NCBI GenBank assembly: GCA_025360645.1
Contig: JANYBT010000036.1
Span: 1-59,856, forward strand
DNA from: Acidobacteriaceae bacterium
Lineage (GTDB): Bacteria; Acidobacteriota; Terriglobia; Terriglobales; Acidobacteriaceae
Length of the DNA stretch: 59,856 bases
Reading direction: 5' to 3'
Part shown: positions 54,941 to 59,856 of the stretch, piece after piece
Layout of the letters: each line of letters opens with the position of its first letter
How positions within the stretch are numbered: the stretch's first letter is position 1
The notes under the pieces: model-generated
The model's database searches: none
Told to the model about the DNA's origin: nothing
The model's input: the letters and a program-made list of their open reading frames with translations, nothing else
Translations under genes and position numbers: made by a program

Positions 54941-55969
54941 ATGGGCGATTCAATAGTCGAGGTCGGAGGCCGGCGGTTGAAGCTGACCAATCTGGAGAAA
55001 GTCCTTTACCCGGCGGCCGGCTTTACTAAGGGGCAGGTGATTGACTACTACGCTCGCATTGCACCAGTGCTGGTACCGCATTTGGCGAACCGGCCGCTGA
55101 CGTTGAAGCGGTATCCCAATGGGGTGGATCAGGATTATTTTTTCGAGAAGAATGCGACCGCGCATCGCCCGGAGTGGGTGAAGACGGCGGCGGTATGGAG
55201 CCGGCACAATCGGCGGAACATTGAGTTTGTACTGGCGAACGACCTGCCGACCGTGGTGTGGCTGGCCAACCTGGCCGCGCTCGAACTGCATCCGTTGCTC
55301 TCCCATGCCGATGACGTCAACTGTCCGACTATGCTGGTGTTCGATCTGGATCCGGGACCGCCCGCGACCATTGTGCAATGCTGCCAAGTCGCGCTGCGGC
55401 TGCGGGAAATGTTCGAGCACTTTGGGCTGGAAAGTTTCCCCAAGACTTCAGGCTCGAAGGGAATGCAGATCTATGTCCCGGTGAATACTCCTGTGACCTA
55501 TGAGCAGACGAAGACGTTTGCCCACGCCACCGCGCGCCTGCTGGAGCAGGAACTGCCAAAGCTGGTGGTTTCGGAGATGAAGAAGGAAATTCGCGGCGGC
55601 AAAGTCTTTATCGACTGGAGCCAGAACGATGAGCACAAGACCACGATCGGAGTGTATTCGTTACGGGCCCGCGAGCGGCCAACAGTTTCGACGCCCATCA
55701 CTTGGGACGAAGTGGAGAGCGCGCACAAGAAGAAAGACGCAAAGATGCTGGTGTTCGAGACGAAGGATGTGCTGGCGCGAGTGGAGAAACTGGGGGACCT
55801 GTTCGCTCCTGTGCTGACGGTTCGGCAGAAGCTGCCCGGAGTTGCGGGAGTGACGGCTGTGCGGCCAACGCGGAAGTCGATCAGCCTGGCGGCGCAAGCG
55901 GAAGAGCCATCGCCCACGGGCAAGAAGGCGGCGAAGGCCCGTCCGGCGGCCAAGAAGCGGAAAAAATAG
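54941..55969 (+). CDS. LigD-type DNA polymerase domain protein, stand-alone (NHEJ)
   Basis: A 342-residue archaeo-eukaryotic primase-superfamily polymerase, as in the polymerase domain of LigD. It fills gaps at broken ends in non-homologous end joining. Visible motifs are the catalytic FDLDPGPP (DxD), SFPKTSGSKGMQIYVPV and the downstream FIDWSQNDEHKTTIGVYSLRARERPTVSTP. The nuclease and ligase domains of full LigD are absent. The C terminus is a basic tail (GKKAAKARPAAKKRKK) that could bind DNA. ku and ligD ligase genes are not in the window. The start is ATG 54941. Confidence 0.9.
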   Translation: MGDSIVEVGGRRLKLTNLEKVLYPAAGFTKGQVIDYYARIAPVLVPHLANRPLTLKRYPNGVDQDYFFEKNATAHRPEWVKTAAVWSRHNRRNIEFVLANDLPTVVWLANLAALELHPLLSHADDVNCPTMLVFDLDPGPPATIVQCCQVALRLREMFEHFGLESFPKTSGSKGMQIYVPVNTPVTYEQTKTFAHATARLLEQELPKLVVSEMKKEIRGGKVFIDWSQNDEHKTTIGVYSLRARERPTVSTPITWDEVESAHKKKDAKMLVFETKDVLARVEKLGDLFAPVLTVRQKLPGVAGVTAVRPTRKSISLAAQAEEPSPTGKKAAKARPAAKKRKK

Positions 55970-55989
55970 TCGGGGAAGGAAAGGCACTT

Positions 55990-56706
55990 ATGGCGGTTCT
56001 GTATGCGGGTACCTCGGGATGGGCCTATCCCACTTGGAAGCCGGGGTTCTATCCCGAGAAGTTGGCGCAGAAGAAATTTCTGCAGCACTATGCGACGCAA
56101 CTCAATACCGTGGAGGTGAACTACACCTTCCGGCAGTTGGTGAAAGACACGACCGTGGCCAAGTGGCTGGAAGAGACCCCGGAGCCTTTCCGATTCACGA
56201 TCAAGGCCCACCAGATGATGACCCACATCAAGCGGCTGAAAGGCGCGGGGGAATTCCTGGCGCGGTTTCTGGAGACGCTGGAACCATTGGCGCACGAGAA
56301 GCGGCTGGGCCCGGTGTTGTTTCAACTGCCTCCGAATATGAAGGCGGATGTAGAGGTGTTGGCGGCGTTTCTGGATCTGTTGCCCCGTTCTTTGCGGACT
56401 GCATTTGAGTTTCGCAACGAATCCTGGTTTGCCGAATCGACCTATGCAGTGCTGACGAAATACAATGCGGCGCTGTGCGTGGCCGAGAGCGAGGAACGGG
56501 AGACGCCCGATGTGGTCACGGCCAACTTCTGCTATTGCCGCTATCGCAAGCCGGAGTATTCGGAGGGCGAACGAGCGGCGATGACAAAGCGGATTCAAGA
56601 GCATTTGGGAGCAGGCCGCGAGGTATTCGCTTACTTTAAGCACGAAGACACGCCTGACGGTGCGCTGGCGGCGGTCGAACTGCTGCGTCAGGTGGCAGGG
56701 AAGTAG
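55990..56706 (+). CDS. DUF72-family protein
   Basis: A 238-residue TIM-barrel-like DUF72 protein: VLYAGTSGWAYPTWKPGFYP, QLNTVEVNYTFRQL, FTIKAHQMMTHIKRL, GPVLFQLPPNMKAD and FEFRNESWF are family landmarks. The biochemical role of the family is not established; it often sits near DNA-repair genes. It follows the LigD polymerase gene by 20 bases and is probably co-transcribed with it and with the recombinases downstream. Confidence 0.9.
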   Translation: MAVLYAGTSGWAYPTWKPGFYPEKLAQKKFLQHYATQLNTVEVNYTFRQLVKDTTVAKWLEETPEPFRFTIKAHQMMTHIKRLKGAGEFLARFLETLEPLAHEKRLGPVLFQLPPNMKADVEVLAAFLDLLPRSLRTAFEFRNESWFAESTYAVLTKYNAALCVAESEERETPDVVTANFCYCRYRKPEYSEGERAAMTKRIQEHLGAGREVFAYFKHEDTPDGALAAVELLRQVAGK

Positions 56707-56764
56707 AGCTGCCGCATCTGCGTGGTTACTGGGGCGAACGTCCGATAACGGGCATACTGAAAGT

Positions 56765-57685
56765 GTGCCGCAGGATGCCAATGCCGCCGTGCTCGCCGGG
56801 TTCCTCGATTACTTGAAGATCGAGAAAGGACTGGCGCCGCTGTCCATTCAAGCGTACAGCAGCGACCTGAAACAGTTCGCGGAATTCCTGGCCAGAAAGC
56901 GCAACCTGGCGACGGCGCGCCGCGAGGATGTACAGGCATTTCTGCAAAACTTGTTTTCGCATCAAGTGGATGCCCGCAGCGTGGGGCGCAAGCTCTCGGC
57001 TTTGCGGCATTTGTACCGCTACTTGCTGCTCGACTGCAAAATCAAGAGCGATCCCACCCTGAACATCGAGACTCCCAAGCAATGGAAGGTGCTGCCGAAA
57101 TCACTTTCACTCGAGGAGACGGCGGCGATCCTGGTTCGGCCTGCACGTGGAACTTCAGCGTGGTCGCAAGCACTGGCCTGCCGCGATCGAGCCATGCTGG
57201 AAGTGCTCTACGCCGGGGCGCTACGGGTTTCCGAACTGGTGAACGTCAAGCGGGAAGACCTGAAGCTGGAAGTGGGTTACATGTTGGTGCGCGGCAAGGG
57301 AGACAAAGAACGCATGGTGCCTTTGGGACGCGCCGCGCAAAAAGCTCTCATCGCTTACCTGGAAGAGGCGCGGCCGATGCTTGCGGCAGAGAAGATTTCG
57401 CCGCTGCTGTTTGTCGCGCGCGGCGCCAAACGAATTACCCGCCAGCGAGTGTGGCAGATTGTGGGCGAGTCGTCGCAGGCGGCGGGACGTCACGCCTCGC
57501 CGCACATGCTGCGGCATTCCTGCGCCACTCACATGGTGGAAAACGGCGCCGACCTGCGTACCGTGCAAACTATTCTTGGCCATGCCGATATTTCAAACAC
57601 GCAGATCTATACCCATCTCGCCATGGATCGCCTGAAGAGCGTTTACACCAAGCACCATCCCCGCGGGAAGGCGGTGCGGAGTTGA
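56765..57685 (+). CDS. XerD-like tyrosine recombinase
   Basis: A 306-residue tyrosine recombinase. The N-terminal SAM-like core-binding domain ([20 protein letters not shown], residues 10-95) is followed by the catalytic domain with Arg in [13 protein letters not shown], His-x-x-Arg in [11 protein letters not shown], His in [10 protein letters not shown] and nucleophile Tyr in [11 protein letters not shown] 56765 (VPQDANAAV) is the best start. With the next gene it forms a tandem pair comparable to XerC/XerD, which resolve chromosome dimers at dif. Which of the two is XerC and which XerD cannot be settled by eye. Confidence 0.9.
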   Translation: MPQDANAAVLAGFLDYLKIEKGLAPLSIQAYSSDLKQFAEFLARKRNLATARREDVQAFLQNLFSHQVDARSVGRKLSALRHLYRYLLLDCKIKSDPTLNIETPKQWKVLPKSLSLEETAAILVRPARGTSAWSQALACRDRAMLEVLYAGALRVSELVNVKREDLKLEVGYMLVRGKGDKERMVPLGRAAQKALIAYLEEARPMLAAEKISPLLFVARGAKRITRQRVWQIVGESSQAAGRHASPHMLRHSCATHMVENGADLRTVQTILGHADISNTQIYTHLAMDRLKSVYTKHHPRGKAVRS

Positions 57686-58575
57686 CGGCGGCGGAGAAAT
57701 CGATCGCAAAGTTTCTCGACAGCTTGCGGCAGCGCAACGCCTCTCCCCATACCATCAAGGCCTATGCGGGAGACTTGGCAGTTTTCGCCGGTTACGTGGG
57801 AAGCCGCGATTGGAAGTCACTCGACCACCTGGCCATTCGCGGATTTCTTTCGCAGCTCTATGCCAAGGGCTTGAGCAAGACTTCGGTGGCCCGCGCGCTG
57901 GCGGCAGTTCGGTCGCTATTTCGCTGGCTGGCGCAGGAAGGAGTGGTGGAGCAGAACCCGGCCAAGCTGGTGGCCACGCCGCGCCTAGCCAAGAAATTGC
58001 CGCGGGTGCCGACTATCGAGGAGATGAATGGGGTGCTGGACGGCGCGATGCCGGAGATTGCGTCGTTCCCGGAACGCGACCGACTGTTGCTGGAACTGCT
58101 GTATGGCTGTGGGATTCGGAACTCGGAGCTGGTGGGCATTAACCTGGACGACATTCGGCTGAGCAGCGAAGTGATTTTGATTCGCGGAAAAGGGAAGAAG
58201 GAGCGCTATGTGCCCTTCGGCGGCGCGGCCATGGAAGCGCTGAAAGTTTATCTGCCCTGGCGGCAGAGTCTGCTGGCCACGTTGCGCAAGACCAACCCCG
58301 CATTGCTGTTAAACCAGCGGGGCGGGCGCTTGACCACGCGCAGCATCGGACGAATCGTCAAACGCATCGCCGTGGCCCGCGGGCTGTCGCCGGACGTGCA
58401 TCCTCACACACTGCGCCACGCTTTCGGAACCCACATGCTGGAAGAGGGCGCGGACCTGCGTGCCATCCAGGAGTTGCTGGGCCACGAACGCCTCGCCACC
58501 ACCCAGCGCTACACCCAGCTCACGACGAAGCATGTTCTGGCGGTGTATGACCAGACGCATCCGCGGGCAAAGTAG
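57682..58575 (+). CDS. XerC-like tyrosine recombinase
   Basis: A 297-residue tyrosine recombinase. TTG 57682 overlaps the stop of the previous recombinase (TTGA), which fixes the start at [15 protein letters not shown]. Catalytic residues are Arg in [34 protein letters not shown] and Tyr in QRYTQLTTK. It has the same fold and order as its neighbour but is clearly diverged. The 3' end overlaps the end of the convergent AMP-ligase/PlsC gene by 56 bases. Confidence 0.9.
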   Translation: MTAAEKSIAKFLDSLRQRNASPHTIKAYAGDLAVFAGYVGSRDWKSLDHLAIRGFLSQLYAKGLSKTSVARALAAVRSLFRWLAQEGVVEQNPAKLVATPRLAKKLPRVPTIEEMNGVLDGAMPEIASFPERDRLLLELLYGCGIRNSELVGINLDDIRLSSEVILIRGKGKKERYVPFGGAAMEALKVYLPWRQSLLATLRKTNPALLLNQRGGRLTTRSIGRIVKRIAVARGLSPDVHPHTLRHAFGTHMLEEGADLRAIQELLGHERLATTQRYTQLTTKHVLAVYDQTHPRAK

Positions 58576-59856
58576 CGGACGGAGTTTGGCTGTGTAGGTC
58601 CGCCCTCATCGCGACGATCTTCGCCTTCAGGGCCGCGGTCAAGTCGTCGTAAGCCGCTTCACTCGCTTGACTCGCCGGCGGAGGATAAATCGGGTCGCCG
58701 ATCATCATGCGCATCTGGGTGAATTTCTGGAACGACTTCTGGTGACGCGGCCATGCTTCGTAAAAACCTTCAATCGCGATGGGGACGATGGGCGCTTGCA
58801 AGTGGATGGAGAGAATCGCGGCGCCTTTGCGAAACGTCTTGGGGGTGCCGTCAATGGAGCGTTCGCCCTCGGGATATAGCATCAGGATGCGTCCGTGACG
58901 CAACCCGAACGCGCCAGCCTTCATCGCGGGAACCAGGTTGGCATCGGGATCCACGACCACCACTCGCAACCATCGTGCTATACGGTTCATCAACCCGGAG
59001 CCGAAAAGATCGCTGGTGCCAATGGCAAAGCTGTCGGAAAAAGCGTTCCAGGGAAGAATGCTGCCCAAGACCACGGGATCAAGATAGCTCTGGTGGTTGG
59101 AGCACAAGATGTAGGGAGCGTTCAGGGGAAGTTTTTCCAGGCCGGCAACCTTCAGGTCAAAGCGATCGCGGGCGATCATTTGAACCAAGCGAGTCAGGCT
59201 GAACCAAAAGATATCGCGGAAGGGAGCAGTGCGGGCGAGGTCGAGCACGGCGGGATCGGTGGGGTCTTCCTGGAGAATTGTGGTCCAGCCTGCGAGCTGA
59301 GTTCGGGGCGCACGAGTTTGGCCGCTGCCCATACCGTCCAGAACCGCGTCCACCAGTTCGCGGACGGAGTAAATCTCGCTAATGCGAGCCTCTTCCACGT
59401 CTCCGCCGAGTTCTTCCTCCAGCGCGGCCAAGAGTTCGACGCGTTGCATGGAATCGAGGCCGAGGTCGAGCTCAAGGTTGTTGGCGGGGGCAATCTTGGC
59501 GGGGGCGTTGCGGGCTCGCTGGCGGATGACGGCGAGCGCTTGCTGCACATCGCCCCGTTCCAGCCACGCAATCTCTTCGGGCGTGAGAGGCTTCTCCGCG
59601 TCCACATCATCGTCGCCCGCTTGTTTGCCCTGGTTGGCGCGCACCCGCTTCTCAATCTCAAAGCGCTTGAGCTTGCGCGTAGTGGTGCGAGGCAAGTCTT
59701 CCTGCCAGATCTCATAACTGCCGAGCCGCTTGGTGGAGGCGATCTGCGGTGAAAGTCCCTCGATGTCGAAGCGGATGACCTCTCTAGCGTTGACGATCTT
59801 GCGCTGTTTCAGCACATCAAAGTTGGGGACGACTACGCCATGCAGCCGCTCGGAAG
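58520..59856 (-). CDS. AMP-ligase / acyl carrier / PlsC acyltransferase fusion (3' part, partial)
   Basis: A minus-strand gene running off the right edge; about 445 residues are visible. First comes the C-terminal part of an AMP-binding ligase ([26 protein letters not shown], and the A10-like [13 protein letters not shown]). Next is an acyl-carrier domain with phosphopantetheine Ser in [16 protein letters not shown]. Last is a PlsC-type acyltransferase with NHQSYLDP (HX4D), [10 protein letters not shown] and [13 protein letters not shown]. Such a fusion can activate a fatty acid, hold it on its own carrier and pass it to glycerophosphate or another acceptor at the membrane. Its end overlaps the recombinase gene. 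Confidence 0.88.
   Translation of the reverse strand, partial: SERLHGVVVPNFDVLKQRKIVNAREVIRFDIEGLSPQIASTKRLGSYEIWQEDLPRTTTRKLKRFEIEKRVRANQGKQAGDDDVDAEKPLTPEEIAWLERGDVQQALAVIRQRARNAPAKIAPANNLELDLGLDSMQRVELLAALEEELGGDVEEARISEIYSVRELVDAVLDGMGSGQTRAPRTQLAGWTTILQEDPTDPAVLDLARTAPFRDIFWFSLTRLVQMIARDRFDLKVAGLEKLPLNAPYILCSNHQSYLDPVVLGSILPWNAFSDSFAIGTSDLFGSGLMNRIARWLRVVVVDPDANLVPAMKAGAFGLRHGRILMLYPEGERSIDGTPKTFRKGAAILSIHLQAPIVPIAIEGFYEAWPRHQKSFQKFTQMRMMIGDPIYPPPASQASEAAYDDLTAALKAKIVAMRADLHSQTPSATLPADASGHTPPEHASS

Noticed and set aside
1-59856. CRISPR arrays, tRNA or rRNA genes, and insertion sequences
   Set aside because: No regularly spaced repeats of CRISPR type, no cloverleaf with a TTC-type T loop, no rRNA text and no transposase motif was seen. 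The two Xer-like recombinases look like housekeeping enzymes rather than integrases next to att sites.

Overview
The window is high-GC bacterial DNA with dense coding on both strands, short intergenic gaps and frequent 4-base stop/start overlaps. The gene content points to a free-living acidobacterium of the Terriglobia/Koribacter type. It includes a tricorn-like S41 protease, PD40-repeat secreted proteins, split glycine dehydrogenase, a formiminotransferase-cyclodeaminase fusion, a stand-alone LigD polymerase domain, SpoIIE-type phosphatases and many short secreted proteins of unknown function. This is an inference from content: there is no rRNA or other taxonomic marker, and no tRNA or CRISPR array was seen.

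Layout. 1-8 kb: a family-2 glycosyltransferase, a broken DUF433 antitoxin gene, a secreted protein, an AhpD-like protein whose second CxxC cysteine codon is UGA followed by a bacterial-type SECIS hairpin (probable selenoprotein), an RsbW-like/STAS pair, a lipoprotein, a secreted propeller gene cut by an in-frame TAG, and a PRC-MgtE_N-CBS protein. 8-17 kb: a lone Flp pilin, the methylmalonyl-CoA mutase large subunit, and the glycine cleavage set gcvT-gcvH-gcvPA-gcvPB. 16.6-19.4 kb, minus strand: a GcvH-like membrane protein lacking the lipoyl lysine, with HybA-like and HybB-like electron carriers and no hydrogenase. 19.6-27 kb: ruvC, a secreted protein, motA-motB, a lone nuoI and metH. 27-34 kb: a 33-residue membrane peptide, an acyl-CoA ligase, a glutaredoxin-like protein, an SDR, a higBA locus with frameshifted toxin, an intact vapBC pair, a PagL-like deacylase and ftcD. 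34-43 kb: secreted proteins, an EVE protein, glpX, a CMD-family protein, a 54-codon ORF of five-residue repeats overlapping a Rieske oxygenase, an HSL-type esterase and a frameshifted membrane protein. 43-60 kb: tricorn-like protease, two PP2C/SpoIIE phosphatases, a radical SAM protein, an inactive/active M16 peptidase pair, LigD polymerase, DUF72, two tandem Xer recombinases and the 3' part of an AMP-ligase/ACP/PlsC fusion.

How the genes relate. The gcv set, ftcD and metH all feed or use one-carbon units on tetrahydrofolate, and metH and the mutase both need cobalamin. The RsbW/STAS pair and the two SpoIIE phosphatases are the components of a partner-switching pathway, but they lie about 43 kb apart. 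Four genes carry single lesions (DUF433, higB, the propeller, the membrane protein at 42-43 kb), so either real decay or assembly errors should be considered. The UGA in the AhpD-like gene differs from these: it sits exactly at the redox cysteine and has a matching hairpin.
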